Origin: Roseivirga sp.
GTDB lineage: Bacteria > Bacteroidota > Bacteroidia > Cytophagales > Cyclobacteriaceae
Assembly (NCBI GenBank): GCA_029262895.1
Contig: JAJCYM010000008.1
Span: forward strand, 1-38,615
DNA length: 38,615 nucleotides
Direction: 5' to 3'
Shown: in pieces, positions 1-9,320 of the stretch
Position numbering within the stretch: the first letter of the stretch is position 1
Layout: each line of letters begins with the position of its first letter
Made by a program: the position numbers and the translations under genes
The notes under the pieces: model-generated
Databases searched by the model: none
What the model was told of the DNA's origin: nothing
What the model saw: the letters and a program-made list of their open reading frames with translations, nothing else

Positions 1-1
1 A

Positions 2-1129
2 TTTATAGGCTCGGCATTTGATGACTTTTCTGATTATACTAAGGGCTTTTATGGGCCAACTGGAACGCCATTAAATACAGGTGAAATGTTGATTCAAAAA
101 GACCTGGCAGAGTCATTTAAGAAAGTGGCCGCTCAAGGGATCGATATTTTTTACAAAGGGGAGATCGCACAGGCGATTGATCTAGAGATGCAACGGACAG
201 CGGGATTTTTGTCCTTTTATGACCTTGAAAATGACAAGGCAGAATGGTGGGAACCTATCAGCATTAAGTATGATGATTATGAAGTTTATACTGCTTCACC
301 GCCTGCAACGGCCTTTCCATCTTTAGTTCGCTTGGGAATGATGAGGGCGTCAAAGCGCTTTGAACACAACTCAACAGACTATCTCCACACTTTTGCTGAG
401 GTGACTAAACATGCTTTCTGGAGCAGATTGAGATATGCAGGCGACCCTGAGATTAAACCCCCGCCATTGGACATGTTGCTATCTGAAGATTACCTCAAAG
501 AGAAGTCTGAAGAAATCTCAATGGCAGAGGCAAAGTCATTTGTGCCTCCCGGAATCGAAGTAGAAAGCAAGAATACGACTCATTTTGTAGTAGCTGATCA
601 ATGGGGAAATGTAGTAAGTGCCACGCAAACATTGGGTAATGTGTTTGGAAGTCGAATTATGGCTGAAGGCACGGGCATTTGGCTTAATAATTCCCTGGCT
701 TATTGTACTTATGAGCCAAAAGGTAACCCTATGGATGCCATTCCCGGTCAGAGAAAATTATCCGGAGATTGTCCAACCATCATTATGAAAGATGGAAAAC
801 CCTGGGCTGCCTTAGGCACACCTGGAGGTCATACCATTGGCCAGAACGTACCGCAAATTGTGCTCAATCTTGTTGACCATAATATGACTATGTCCGAAGC
901 AATTGCCTCACCTAAAATCACCTTTATCGAACCAGATATCCTTGCAGTTGAAAATGGTATTAGCGAAGCAATTTTTGAGGCCCTGAAGGCCAAAGGGCAT
1001 AATGTAAGGCGAATTGGAGGTATTGGCAATGCCCATGGGTTAAAGATTCTTTACGATGCCGATAATAAGATCATTGGCTATGAAGGCGGTGCCGACCCGA
1101 GGGGTGAAGGGCTGGCTAAAGGCAACTGA
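2..1129 (+). CDS. ggt: Gamma-glutamyltransferase family protein, 3' part (5' end outside window)
   Basis: The reading frame is open to the left edge, so only the C-terminal about 375 residues are present. The family cleaves the gamma-glutamyl bond of glutathione and related compounds and matures by self-cleavage before a conserved Thr. That Thr lies in the NTTHF motif (Thr codon about 575-577), followed by the typical small-subunit stretch with DQWGN, the NNS motif and a GTPGG loop near the end. Almost all of the small subunit and part of the large subunit are therefore visible. Family members are usually exported, but the signal peptide would lie outside the window. Some relatives are acylases, so the substrate is not certain. 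The gene ends at a TGA, and an oppositely oriented small ORF follows. Confidence 0.9.
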   Translation, partial: FIGSAFDDFSDYTKGFYGPTGTPLNTGEMLIQKDLAESFKKVAAQGIDIFYKGEIAQAIDLEMQRTAGFLSFYDLENDKAEWWEPISIKYDDYEVYTASPPATAFPSLVRLGMMRASKRFEHNSTDYLHTFAEVTKHAFWSRLRYAGDPEIKPPPLDMLLSEDYLKEKSEEISMAEAKSFVPPGIEVESKNTTHFVVADQWGNVVSATQTLGNVFGSRIMAEGTGIWLNNSLAYCTYEPKGNPMDAIPGQRKLSGDCPTIIMKDGKPWAALGTPGGHTIGQNVPQIVLNLVDHNMTMSEAIASPKITFIEPDILAVENGISEAIFEALKAKGHNVRRIGGIGNAHGLKILYDADNKIIGYEGGADPRGEGLAKGN

Positions 1130-1143
1130 TTCTTGGACTGATT

Positions 1144-1314
1144 TTAGAGTAATAAAATCAGAGTGCAGAGTACCAGTGCTACAGAACCGTAGTACTTTAA
1201 AACTTTGATTCTGTTTTGTTGACTCATCCACCAAAGCACCCACCAAGGCTGATAGAGCCCAGCGATGATCAAAAGAACATCCAAGGCTAACAAAATGATA
1301 AGTATAGTTTTCAT
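1144..1314 (-). CDS. Small two-helix membrane protein, unknown function (56 aa)
   Basis: A short ORF read by hand on the minus strand starts at ATG 1314 and stops at TAA 1144-1146. It begins MKTILIILLALDVLLI. Two hydrophobic segments (about residues 3-20 and 44-56) flank a central PWWVLWW motif and a basic stretch, QQNRIKVLKYYG. This is the layout of a small inner-membrane protein with two helices and a short loop. A chance ORF would rarely combine hydrophobic ends with a Trp-rich turn. It converges on the gamma-glutamyltransferase gene. No clear Shine-Dalgarno is seen, which is normal for this group. I do not recognise a characterised family. Confidence 0.55.
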   Translation of the reverse strand: MKTILIILLALDVLLIIAGLYQPWWVLWWMSQQNRIKVLKYYGSVALVLCTLILLL

Positions 1315-1368
1315 AAATAAACGGGGGTTTACCTGAGAATGAATCCCCTTTCATTGTTCTAGGTGCTC

Positions 1369-1514
1369 GAGGAGATGCTTCGTGCCTCAGCAAAAGAAAG
1401 GATAGCGTACAAAGACTGTTTTCCTATTCTGAACTCTTGCGCCAATAGCTTTCTCCGGTGGCCGAAGCATTTGGCGAAGGACTCAGCGCTGGAGCAGGAA
1501 CGAAGAATCTCATC
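1369..1514. repeat. Intergenic repeat-like segment bounded by inverted arms
   Basis: Between the small ORF and the infB terminator lies a non-coding stretch with imperfect inverted arms: GAGGAGATGCTTCG at 1369-1382 and CGAAGAATCTCATC at 1501-1514, which pair at 12 of 14 positions. The left arm continues into TGCCTCAGC and the inner side of the right arm carries a related sequence. Phrases such as AGATGCTTCGTGCCTCAGCA recur between genes in many bacterial genomes, so this may be one decayed copy of a dispersed REP/MITE-like family. Only one copy is in this window, so repeat status is inferred. The short ORFs that can be drawn through it look like artefacts. Confidence 0.4.
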
Positions 1515-1541
1515 TAAGACTCTACCCGTATTGATCAGATC

Positions 1542-1578
1542 AAAAAAAAGTCATCTGATTACTGACAGATGACTTTTT
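1542..1578 (-). terminator. Rho-independent terminator of the rimP-nusA-infB operon
   Basis: GTCATCTG (1550-1557) and CAGATGAC (1566-1573) form a perfect 8-bp stem with an 8-base loop. Read leftward, the hairpin is followed by eight T residues (A run at 1542-1549 on the plus strand). It lies 30 bases after the infB stop. On the plus strand it has only five T residues, so it could terminate weakly in that direction too. Confidence 0.85.
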
Positions 1579-1607
1579 GCTGATTACCGGTCTGACCAGT
1601 ATCCTTA

Positions 1608-4391
1608 TTAAAGTGTCCTTTTGATTTCCTGGATTTCAAACCCTTCAATCACATCACCTTCTTTGATATCGTTGAAGCCTTTGATACTCAAACCACATTC
1701 GTAGCCCGATCGCACTTCATTGACATCTTCCTTGAATCGTTTCAATTGGCCGATATCTCCGGTATAAGTAACAATACCATCTCGGATCACCCGGATTTGA
1801 TTATTTCTCTTCACAAGTCCATCTGTCACATAGCAACCTGCAACTGTACCAACTTTAGAGATTTTGAATACTTCACGAATCTCAATGTTACCCGTAATGA
1901 CCTCTTTTTCTGTTGGTTCAAGCAGTCCTTCCATGGCATCTTTGATCTCATTGATGGCATCATAGATGATGGAATAAAGCCTGATTTCAATTTCTTCATT
2001 GTCTGCAAGTCTCCTGGCAGCATTTGAAGGCCGTACCTGGAAACCGAGGATAATCGCATCGGACGCACTGGCTAACAATACATCAGATTCAGAAATCTGA
2101 CCCACTGCCTTTTGGATGATATTGACTTGAACTTCTTCAGTCGAAAGTTTTAAGAGTGAATCGGAAAGTGCCTCTACGGAGCCATCCACATCACCTTTAA
2201 CAATTACATTGAGTTCTTTGAAATTACCTACAGCCAATCGCCTTCCGATCTCGTCAAGAGTAATATGTTTCTTTGTTCTAACGCTCTGCTCTCGTAGAAT
2301 TTGTTCTCTTTTATTGGCAACATCACGAGCCTCTTTATCAGATCCCATGACATTGAACCTGTCACCCGCCTGAGGTGCACCGGATAATCCAAGCATCTGA
2401 ACAGGTGTGGCTGGTCCTACTTGTTCTAGTCGTTGTCCACGATGATCAAACATCGCCTTAACTTTGCCAAAATGAGAGCCGGCCAAAACAGTATCTCCAA
2501 CTTTCATTGTACCGCCTTGAACCATCATGGTCGTCAAATAGCCACGACCTTTATCCAAGGTAGCTTCGATAACTGTACCCAGCGCCTTTTTGTCAGGATT
2601 GGCTTTTAGCTCCAGCAATTCAGCCTCGAGCAATACTTTTTCCAGAAGTTCATCCACGCCCTGGCCTGTCTTGGCAGAAACTTCCTGACACTGATATTTA
2701 CCACCCCAGTCTTCAACCAGAATGTTCATTTGGGAAAGTTCTTCCTTGATTTTATCAGAATTGGCGTTTGGTTTATCAATCTTGTTGATTGCAATCACAA
2801 TAGGCACTTCTGCCACCTGTGCATGATTAATTGCTTCTTTGGTTTGAGGCATTACGTTATCATCTGCTGCCACCACGATGATTACAACATCTGTGATTTT
2901 AGCACCACGCGCCCTCATGGCCGTAAATGCTTCGTGCCCCGGTGTATCCAGAAAAGCTATTTTCTTACCCTTCTCTGTAGTAACATCATAGGCACCGATA
3001 TGCTGGGTGATACCACCGGCTTCACCTTCGGTTACTTTGGCGTCACGTATATAATCGAGCAATGAGGTTTTACCATGGTCAACGTGACCCATAATGGTAA
3101 CAATTGGGGCGCGTTCTGACAGTTCTTCATCAGTGTCGACTTCCTCAACAATATCAACTTCCTCATCAGCAGTAGTGAACTCAACTTCAAAGTGAAATTC
3201 ATCGGCAATAATGGTGATCGCTTCAGCATCCAATCTTTGGTTGATTGAAACAAACATGCCCAGAGACATACACGCTGAGATGACATCATTCACAGAAACA
3301 TTCATCAAGGAAGCCAGGTCACTTGCTGAAATAAATTCAGTCACCTTTAGAATGCTTGATTCTTCATGTTCCTGAAGCATTCTTTCTTCTTCTGCGTCTT
3401 GTGCTGCGCTTCTCTTTTCTTTCCTATACTTTGCCCTGTTTCCTTTTCCGGCTTTTTTTCCACCGCTTAAGCGTGCCAGGGTCTCCTTAATCTGGTCCTG
3501 AATCTGCTTATCGGTTAGCTCTTCTTTTGGGACACGCCTTGAAGTACTCTGTGGTCTCCTGGCGTCACCGCGAACAGGCCTTTCTACGCGTGCTTTTTGT
3601 ATACGCTTTCTTGGCCGTTTTTTCTTGTCTTCTGCCTCTGCGCTTTTTTTCTTGGCTTCCTCTCCTTTACTCTTTTTAGGTGCTTCTTTTGGAAGTTCAA
3701 TTTTACCTAATACTGTGAGTCCTTTTAGCGAAGTAGCTTTAGCTTCAATCACTTGCTTAGTTGGTACCTCCTCCGAAGTAGTATCGGCTTCCGCTTCGGC
3801 CGGTGTTTCCTTTGCCTCTGGTTCAGCGGGCACTTCTGCTACGATAGGTTCTTCGACAACAGGTTCCTCAGTCTTTTCTGACTTGGTATCGAGCTTTTCT
3901 GGCTTTGCATCCAGCTCAATTTTACCGACCACTTTAATGCCTTGCAATTTGGGAGAATCATCAACCTTCTCCTCTTCAGGAGTTGCCTCTGGTTCTGGCT
4001 TAGGCTCTGGCTCAGGCGTTGATTCCGCAACAGGTTTTGGCTCTTCTTCTTTTTCCGCAACAGGTTGCACAACCTTTTCTGTGCTCAGGTTCTTAATCAG
4101 AATTTGGGCATCTTCTTCCTTAGCCCTTTTTGCTCGGGAAGTATCTGGTGAATCTGCCCCTAGACTGTCAGATAACTTATTGCCAATTGTTAAATGAGAA
4201 GCTTCCTCCTTTTCAGATGCGGACGCAGCAAACTCTTTGGCAAGCAAATCATATTGCTCACCATTGATTTTGGAGTTGGGGCTGCTGTCCACCTCAAAGC
4301 CATTGGCAGAAAGGAAATCGAGAATGGTACTTCGGCCTACATTCAGCTTCCGTGCCACCTGGCTTAACCTCATCATTTTTTCTTCTGACAT
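1608..4391 (-). CDS. infB: Translation initiation factor IF-2
   Basis: This GTPase brings initiator fMet-tRNA to the 30S subunit and promotes subunit joining. From the chosen ATG (4391) the protein has 927 residues. It starts with an IF2 N-terminal helical domain ([16 protein letters not shown]), followed by a long acidic Glu/Pro/Lys-rich linker (about 70-270), a basic segment and a second IF2_N-like domain (about 345-400). The G domain has GHVDHGKT at 435-442, [22 protein letters not shown] at 536 and SAKTGQG. The remaining C-terminal part fits domains II to IV. A TTG two codons upstream could also start it, but ATG fits the family N-terminus. It is last in an operon, 36 bp after nusA, and ends at a strong terminator. 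Confidence 0.97.
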   Translation of the reverse strand: MSEEKMMRLSQVARKLNVGRSTILDFLSANGFEVDSSPNSKINGEQYDLLAKEFAASASEKEEASHLTIGNKLSDSLGADSPDTSRAKRAKEEDAQILIKNLSTEKVVQPVAEKEEEPKPVAESTPEPEPKPEPEATPEEEKVDDSPKLQGIKVVGKIELDAKPEKLDTKSEKTEEPVVEEPIVAEVPAEPEAKETPAEAEADTTSEEVPTKQVIEAKATSLKGLTVLGKIELPKEAPKKSKGEEAKKKSAEAEDKKKRPRKRIQKARVERPVRGDARRPQSTSRRVPKEELTDKQIQDQIKETLARLSGGKKAGKGNRAKYRKEKRSAAQDAEEERMLQEHEESSILKVTEFISASDLASLMNVSVNDVISACMSLGMFVSINQRLDAEAITIIADEFHFEVEFTTADEEVDIVEEVDTDEELSERAPIVTIMGHVDHGKTSLLDYIRDAKVTEGEAGGITQHIGAYDVTTEKGKKIAFLDTPGHEAFTAMRARGAKITDVVIIVVAADDNVMPQTKEAINHAQVAEVPIVIAINKIDKPNANSDKIKEELSQMNILVEDWGGKYQCQEVSAKTGQGVDELLEKVLLEAELLELKANPDKKALGTVIEATLDKGRGYLTTMMVQGGTMKVGDTVLAGSHFGKVKAMFDHRGQRLEQVGPATPVQMLGLSGAPQAGDRFNVMGSDKEARDVANKREQILREQSVRTKKHITLDEIGRRLAVGNFKELNVIVKGDVDGSVEALSDSLLKLSTEEVQVNIIQKAVGQISESDVLLASASDAIILGFQVRPSNAARRLADNEEIEIRLYSIIYDAINEIKDAMEGLLEPTEKEVITGNIEIREVFKISKVGTVAGCYVTDGLVKRNNQIRVIRDGIVTYTGDIGQLKRFKEDVNEVRSGYECGLSIKGFNDIKEGDVIEGFEIQEIKRTL

Positions 4392-4427
4392 ACTCAAATA
4401 TCCCTTTTTTTGCTTAAAAAATGTCTC

Positions 4428-5672
4428 TTACTTTTCGAATTCTTGTTTCAATGCATTGTGAACAAAGTCGACCGTTTCTTCTTCCAATTCTGTTCTTCGA
4501 ACAATGTCCTCTTTGGTAATTGCCAATACACTTCTGGCTGTATCAAGTCCAATTCTTTTTAGCTCATCAATCACCCAGCCTTCTATTTCATCACCAAACT
4601 CATCCAAATCAACGTCTTCCTCTTCAAGCCCGGAAAGCTCTCTGAATACATCGATTTCAAGTCCTACTAATTTGGAAGCAAGTTTGATGTTTTGACCTCC
4701 TTTGCCAATCGCCAAAGAAACCTGATCAGGTTTTAGATAAACAGAAACTCGTTTCTCGTCATCCAAAATCTTCATATTGGTGATTTTGGCTGGGCTTAAA
4801 GCTCTTGCAATATAGAGTTCCATGTTATCAGTAAAATTGATAACATCGATATTCTCGTTTTGTAATTCCCTTACTATACTATGGATTCTTGAACCCTTCA
4901 TACCCACACAAGCACCTACAGGATCAATTCTATCATCATAAGATTCAACCGCAACTTTTGCTCTTTCTCCTGGCTCTCTCACCACTTTTTTGATGGTAAT
5001 AAGACCATCATAAACTTCTGGAACTTCACTTTCGAAAAGTCTTTCAAGGAATTTACCGGATGTTCTTGAAAGAATAATTTTAGGACTTCCGTTAACCATA
5101 TCAACGCGGTCAACAATAGCTCTTACTGATTCACCTTTTCTGAATCTGTCTTTAGAAATTTGCTCAAATTTTGGAATAGACAATTCGTTGCCCTCACCAT
5201 CAGTAAGCAAAACTTCGCGTCCTAATATTTGATAAACCTCACCGTTAATTATCTCGCCAACAAGGTCTTTATACTTCTGAAAAAGAATATCTTTCTCAAG
5301 GTCCTTAATTCTTTGAATCAAAGTCTGGCGTGCAGTCATTACTGCCCTTCGGCCAAAGTCCACCAATTTAATTTCTTCTGCCACTTCCTCACCAATCTCA
5401 AAATCGGGCTCGATTTCCCTGGCGTCTGTAAGGCTTATTTTGTCATAATCCCAAATGTCTTCAGAGTTGTCGTCCACTATTTCCCTGAACCTCCAAATCT
5501 CCAAATCACCTTTGTCTGCATTGATAATAATATCAAAGTTGTCATCTACCTCAAATTTTCTACGGATCATGGTTCTGAAAACATCTTCCAGAATTCTGAT
5601 CATGGTAGGCCTGTCTACATTCTTATTTTTTGCAAACTCCGCGAACGACTCAATTAATATTCCACTGTCCAT
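4428..5672 (-). CDS. nusA: Transcription termination/antitermination factor NusA
   Basis: NusA binds RNA polymerase and modulates pausing, termination and antitermination. The 414-residue protein begins with the N-terminal polymerase-binding domain. An S1 domain follows (about 135-200), then two KH domains with the family signature DPVGACVGMKGSRI (about 252-266) and a second GKGG-type loop (SLAIGKGGQNIKLAS). A short helical tail (about 355-414) carries a helix-hairpin-like segment. The length suits a NusA without the extra C-terminal acidic repeats of E. coli. It lies 5 bp after rimP and upstream of infB, the standard arrangement of this operon. Confidence 0.97.
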   Translation of the reverse strand: MDSGILIESFAEFAKNKNVDRPTMIRILEDVFRTMIRRKFEVDDNFDIIINADKGDLEIWRFREIVDDNSEDIWDYDKISLTDAREIEPDFEIGEEVAEEIKLVDFGRRAVMTARQTLIQRIKDLEKDILFQKYKDLVGEIINGEVYQILGREVLLTDGEGNELSIPKFEQISKDRFRKGESVRAIVDRVDMVNGSPKIILSRTSGKFLERLFESEVPEVYDGLITIKKVVREPGERAKVAVESYDDRIDPVGACVGMKGSRIHSIVRELQNENIDVINFTDNMELYIARALSPAKITNMKILDDEKRVSVYLKPDQVSLAIGKGGQNIKLASKLVGLEIDVFRELSGLEEEDVDLDEFGDEIEGWVIDELKRIGLDTARSVLAITKEDIVRRTELEEETVDFVHNALKQEFEK

Positions 5673-5677
5673 TTTTT

Positions 5678-6145
5678 CTACTTAAACGACACTAATACAT
5701 TTGCTTTTTCTATCTCTTGAAAAGGCACCGTTACCGTTTGATAACTCACCTTCTTCTTTTCCTTAACTTCCAGATTTAATTCTATATCTGAGTCAGAAAC
5801 ACCTAGTAACTTTCCTGTGAGAATGTCACCAGTTGTAGTAGCCAACTTCAAGGCTCTCCCTACATTCTTTTTGTACTGTCTGTCAAGTTTTAATGGGTGA
5901 TCGATACCAGGAGATGACACTTCTAGAATGAAAGGAATGTCCAATAATTCCTCAGTTTCAATATGACTTGCGATTTGCCTGCTCAAGCTTGCACAATCGT
6001 CAATGTTTACTCCGTCATCGCCATCTAAAAGCACCAGAATCTTAGTCTTTCCCGAAACACCTTTGACCACTACGTCAACCACGAAAAAGGAATCATCCTT
6101 TAGGTATTCCGAGGAAATTTCAATTATGGTTTCTCTTAAATCCAT
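5678..6145 (-). CDS. rimP: Ribosome maturation factor RimP
   Basis: RimP assists assembly of the 30S subunit. The 155-residue protein carries the hallmark EVSSPGIDHPL (about residues 103-113) joining its two domains, and the middle DCASLSRQIA segment of the N-terminal domain. The start is the ATG at 6145, and no Shine-Dalgarno is visible. It is the first gene of rimP-nusA-infB. A Bacteroidota-type promoter and a GC-rich hairpin lie in the 100 bases upstream. Confidence 0.95.
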   Translation of the reverse strand: MDLRETIIEISSEYLKDDSFFVVDVVVKGVSGKTKILVLLDGDDGVNIDDCASLSRQIASHIETEELLDIPFILEVSSPGIDHPLKLDRQYKKNVGRALKLATTTGDILTGKLLGVSDSDIELNLEVKEKKKVSYQTVTVPFQEIEKANVLVSFK

Positions 6146-6167
6146 TAAAAAAACTTGTACAAATAAA

Positions 6168-6187
6168 GAGGGGACTTCTGTCCCCTC
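6168..6187 (-). promoter_or_regulatory. Perfect 8-bp hairpin in the rimP leader
   Basis: GAGGGGAC (6168-6175) and GTCCCCTC (6180-6187) form a perfect stem around a 4-base loop that reads AGAA in the leftward transcript. It lies inside the inferred 5' untranslated region, 22 bases before the rimP ATG. It has no immediate U-run, so it does not look like a plain terminator. A regulatory role, such as control of the nusA operon, is inference. Confidence 0.5.
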
Positions 6188-6210
6188 CGTCTAAACTCCG
6201 TTAAGTAGTG

Positions 6211-6242
6211 CAAAAGTAGTGTTTTTTTTGTTTGATATCAAA
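6211..6242 (-). promoter_or_regulatory. Promoter of the rimP-nusA-infB operon (Bacteroidota type)
   Basis: Read leftward, a -33 box TTTG (6239-6242) and a -7 box TACTTTTG (6211-6218) are separated by 20 bases, matching the TTTG / TAnnTTTG consensus. Transcription would start near 6205, giving a leader of about 60 bases that contains the hairpin at 6168-6187. Confidence 0.75.
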
Positions 6243-6304
6243 AACTTGTTCAAATCGTAATTTTCTATTAAAAGCATACTAAATTCACCGATCTCATGAT
6301 GCTT

Positions 6305-7294
6305 ATGAAAAGACATTTATTTATCCTGCTTTCTCTATTTGTTGTTTTTGCCTGCTCCGACTCAGGTTCCAAAAGCGTAAAAACCGAAACTCCGAAACAA
6401 GACCTTGTGAAAGCCCCGGCAATGAATGCCGACTCTGTCTACCATTATGTTCAGGAGCAAGTAGATTTCGGCCCGCGTATTCCGAATACAACCGCACATC
6501 AAAAGGCCGCTGACTACTTTGTCAATAAATTCAAATCTTTTGGAGCGAAAGTAGTAGTGCAGGAATTTGATGATGAAACTTACGATGGCACTAAGGTTAA
6601 GCTGAAAAATATCATAGCAAGCTACAACCCGGATCAAAGAAAGAGGATACTCTTGGCTGCGCATTGGGATACACGGCCCTTTGCAGACAAGGATACTGTT
6701 AATAATTACGCTCAATTTGATGGGGCTAATGATGGAGGCAGTGGAGTTGGGGTATTGTTGGAGATAGCGAGGGTAATTGGCACCAATGAAGGCCCCAATG
6801 TAGGCGTAGATATTATACTATTTGATGGTGAAGATGGTGGAGAACACCGCGAAGTAAGCGCAGTGTCTTATAGAGGGGGCAAAGAAAGTTGGTGGTGTCT
6901 GGGTTCTCAATATTGGTCTAAAAACAAGCATGTGTCAAATTACAGCGCGTTCTATGGCATTTTACTTGATATGGTAGGGGCTAAGGATGCTACTTTCTAT
7001 CAGGAGATAGTATCTAAGCAGAATGCACAACGAATTTTAGATAAGGTTTGGTCCACAGCCGCCACTCTTGGACATGGAAAGTACTTTGTTAACAAGCCTG
7101 GGCAAGAGTTAAATGATGACCATGTCTATGTCAATAAGCATGCGCGGATACCAATGATTGATATTATTGACTATAGGCCAGCAACTACCTTTATCCCTGA
7201 GCATCATACGCAGCATGACAATATGGATGCTGTGGATAAGAATACGCTCAAAGTAGTGGGAGACGTGGTTTTGAGTATCCTCTATAACGAGTAG
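6305..7294 (+). CDS. M28-family zinc peptidase / glutaminyl-cyclase-like lipoprotein
   Basis: The protein has 329 residues from the ATG at 6305; ATGs at 6296 and 6299 are in frame, but MKRHLF gives the better signal peptide. A lipobox (VFAC) puts the lipidated Cys at residue 17, so it is probably a lipoprotein. The fold residues of the M28 metallopeptidase family are present: HWDTR, GANDGGSGV, FDGEDGGE and a later DDH and HTQHD. The GSQYWSKN segment resembles glutaminyl cyclases, which convert N-terminal Gln to pyroglutamate, so cyclase activity is as likely as aminopeptidase activity. It diverges from rimP and ends 1 base before the convergent rfbA stop, with no terminator between them. Confidence 0.85.
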   Translation: MKRHLFILLSLFVVFACSDSGSKSVKTETPKQDLVKAPAMNADSVYHYVQEQVDFGPRIPNTTAHQKAADYFVNKFKSFGAKVVVQEFDDETYDGTKVKLKNIIASYNPDQRKRILLAAHWDTRPFADKDTVNNYAQFDGANDGGSGVGVLLEIARVIGTNEGPNVGVDIILFDGEDGGEHREVSAVSYRGGKESWWCLGSQYWSKNKHVSNYSAFYGILLDMVGAKDATFYQEIVSKQNAQRILDKVWSTAATLGHGKYFVNKPGQELNDDHVYVNKHARIPMIDIIDYRPATTFIPEHHTQHDNMDAVDKNTLKVVGDVVLSILYNE

Positions 7295-7295
7295 C

Positions 7296-8156
7296 CTATT
7301 GCACCAGATTTAGAAGGTACTTGCCATATCCCGATTTTTCAAGAGGTCTGGCGATTTCAAGCAACTGTTCATCATCTATATGGCCCATCCGGTAGGCGAT
7401 TTCTTCGATGCAGGAAATTTTGACCCCTTGTCTTTCTTCTATCACCTGGATAAACTGACCTGCCTGCATCAAGGAAGCAAAGGTTCCGGTATCCAGCCAG
7501 GCAGTACCCCTGTCCAAAATGCTGACTTTTAGTTTTCCCTGTTCCAGATAAGCTTTGTTTACATCCGTAATTTCAAGCTCTCCTCTCGGGCTTGGCTCTA
7601 AATTCTTGGCAATCTCAATTACAGAATTGTCGTAGAAGTAAAGACCTGGCACCGCCCAGTTAGATTTTGGGTTTTCGGGTTTTTCCTCAATTGAAAGTGC
7701 CTTCATGTTCTCATCAAAATCTACGACACCGTAGCGTTCTGGGTCTGTAACCCTGTAGGCATATATAATACCTCCATCTGGGTTGGTATTGGCTCGAAGC
7801 AATTTGGGCAGTCCTGAACCATAAAATATATTGTCTCCTAAAACCAGCGCCACATTATCATCACCAACAAATTGCTCACCGATGACAAACGCCTGGGCAA
7901 GGCCGTTGGGTTCGGGCTGTACAGCGTATTGAAAGTTGCAGCCTAATCGGCTGCCATCTCCAAGGAGCTTTTCAAAAAGCGGTAAATCATGGGGTGTTGA
8001 TATTATGAGGACATCCTTAATACCAGCCAAAAGCAGAATTGAGAGCGGGTAATAAATCATTGGCTTGTCATACACGGGCATGAGTTGCTTGCTGACCGCT
8101 AAAGTCAGAGGATGAAGTCTGGTTCCCGAGCCTCCTGCTAAAATGATCCCTTTCAT
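7296..8156 (-). CDS. rfbA: Glucose-1-phosphate thymidylyltransferase
   Basis: RfbA makes dTDP-glucose from dTTP and glucose 1-phosphate, the first step towards dTDP-rhamnose and other deoxysugars for surface polysaccharides. The 286-residue protein matches the family length. It shows the nucleotide-binding [11 protein letters not shown] (8-18), the acceptor motif LGDNIFYG (about 106-113) and [10 protein letters not shown]. It starts 3 bp after the rfbB stop, so the two genes are surely cotranscribed. No rfbC or rfbD is adjacent, so the final sugar cannot be named. Confidence 0.96.
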   Translation of the reverse strand: MKGIILAGGSGTRLHPLTLAVSKQLMPVYDKPMIYYPLSILLLAGIKDVLIISTPHDLPLFEKLLGDGSRLGCNFQYAVQPEPNGLAQAFVIGEQFVGDDNVALVLGDNIFYGSGLPKLLRANTNPDGGIIYAYRVTDPERYGVVDFDENMKALSIEEKPENPKSNWAVPGLYFYDNSVIEIAKNLEPSPRGELEITDVNKAYLEQGKLKVSILDRGTAWLDTGTFASLMQAGQFIQVIEERQGVKISCIEEIAYRMGHIDDEQLLEIARPLEKSGYGKYLLNLVQ

Positions 8157-8159
8157 AGC

Positions 8160-9209
8160 CTATTGCTGATATTGTTTGTGGTAATACTGTTGATAGCTGC
8201 CCGATGTTACGTTGTCAAGCCAAGTCTGATTTTCCAAGTACCAATCTACCGTTTTTTCGAGACCTTCCTCGAACTGTAGTGAAGGCCGCCAACCCAACTC
8301 GGATTTGATCTTGGAAGCGTCTATGGCATAGCGCATGTCATGTCCGGCTCGATCCGTGACGTAGGTAATCAGTTGTTCTGATGTGCCTGAATCTTGGCTC
8401 AGTTTACGGTCCATTATGGCACAGAGCAGTTTGACAATATCGATGTTTTTCCACTCATTGAATCCACCAATATTATAAGTCTCCCCTTTTTTGCCTTGAT
8501 GAAAAATAAGATCGATGGCCCTTGCGTGATCCTCAACATATAGCCAGTCTCTTATATTATCGCCTTTTCCATAGATAGGAAGGGGTTTCGAATTCTGGAC
8601 ATTATTAATGCACAAAGGCAGCAGTTTTTCTGGGAATTGGTGAGGGCCATAATTATTAGAACAGTTGGAAATAAAGATGGGTAGCTGATAGGTGTTCTGA
8701 TAGGCTCTTACAAAGTGATCTGAACTCGCTTTGGAAGCGGAGTAAGGTGACTTAGGGTCGTAAGCGGTGTCTTCCAAAAAGTAACCTGTTTCACCTAACG
8801 AGCCATATACCTCATCTGTTGAAATATGGTAAAAGAGCTTATTGTCCAGGTCATCTTTCCAAGCTGCAACAGCTGCATTGAGAAGGTTGACCGTGCCAAT
8901 GACGTTGGTATTGACAAAGGCCAGAGGATCGGAAATCGATCGGTCTACGTGTGACTCCGCAGCCAGGTGAATGACTGAGTCAAATTGGTGTTCTGTGAAC
9001 AATTGATGCAATGCATCCGCATTGACGATATCTTCATGGATGAACTGATAATTCTCAGCTTGTTCAATGTCTTTAAGGTTCTCTAAGTTTCCGGCATAGG
9101 TCAGTTTGTCCAGATTGAAAATCTGCACGTCCGGATAGCTGTTGACGAACAACCGTACGACATGACTTCCTATGAATCCTGCGCCCCCCGTGATGAGAAT
9201 TCTTTTCAT
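8160..9209 (-). CDS. rfbB: dTDP-glucose 4,6-dehydratase
   Basis: RfbB converts dTDP-glucose to dTDP-4-keto-6-deoxyglucose using bound NAD. From the ATG at 9209 (MKRILITGGAGFIGSH) it has 349 residues, the normal length; a longer frame reaching 9311 adds 34 residues that do not fit the family. It carries the Rossmann GGAGFIG (7-13), the active-site STDEVYG and the YSASK pair of extended short-chain dehydrogenases. It is the first gene of the rfbB-rfbA pair, with a promoter directly upstream at 9227-9257. Confidence 0.96.
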   Translation of the reverse strand: MKRILITGGAGFIGSHVVRLFVNSYPDVQIFNLDKLTYAGNLENLKDIEQAENYQFIHEDIVNADALHQLFTEHQFDSVIHLAAESHVDRSISDPLAFVNTNVIGTVNLLNAAVAAWKDDLDNKLFYHISTDEVYGSLGETGYFLEDTAYDPKSPYSASKASSDHFVRAYQNTYQLPIFISNCSNNYGPHQFPEKLLPLCINNVQNSKPLPIYGKGDNIRDWLYVEDHARAIDLIFHQGKKGETYNIGGFNEWKNIDIVKLLCAIMDRKLSQDSGTSEQLITYVTDRAGHDMRYAIDASKIKSELGWRPSLQFEEGLEKTVDWYLENQTWLDNVTSGSYQQYYHKQYQQ

Positions 9210-9226
9210 TGTTTTAAAATAATGTT

Positions 9227-9257
9227 CAAATATAAGCCTTTGATGATGCTTCGCGAA
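9227..9257 (-). promoter_or_regulatory. Promoter of rfbB-rfbA
   Basis: Read leftward, TATATTTG at 9227-9234 is a perfect -7 box (TAnnTTTG). TTCG at 9254-9257, 19 bases upstream, matches three of four bases of the -33 box. The predicted start site leaves a leader of only about 12 bases before the ATG at 9209, which also argues against the longer reading of rfbB. Confidence 0.6.
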
Positions 9258-9320
9258 TAGGGCAGTGGAATAACGAGAAAATGACGATGAGCAACAGCTA
9301 TCAAAGGGCAAACGTTTTTA

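Noticed and set aside
1040-1393. 117-codon minus-strand ORF across the ggt end and the intergenic segment
   Set aside because: It overlaps ggt and the small membrane ORF in another frame, and its N-terminus is the translated repeat phrase.
1363-1572. 69-codon plus-strand ORF between ggt and infB
   Set aside because: It runs through the inverted-arm segment and into the terminator, with no protein-like pattern.
3625-4197. 190-codon plus-strand ORF rich in Ser, opposite infB
   Set aside because: It is antisense to the low-complexity Glu/Pro/Lys linker of IF-2, which yields long Ser-rich frames by composition alone.
9245-9253. Second occurrence of GATGCTTCG upstream of rfbB
   Set aside because: Only nine bases match the repeat phrase and no partner arm is nearby; chance is enough.
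9210-9311. 34-residue N-terminal extension of RfbB
   Set aside because: It precedes the Rossmann start without family similarity and spans the inferred promoter.
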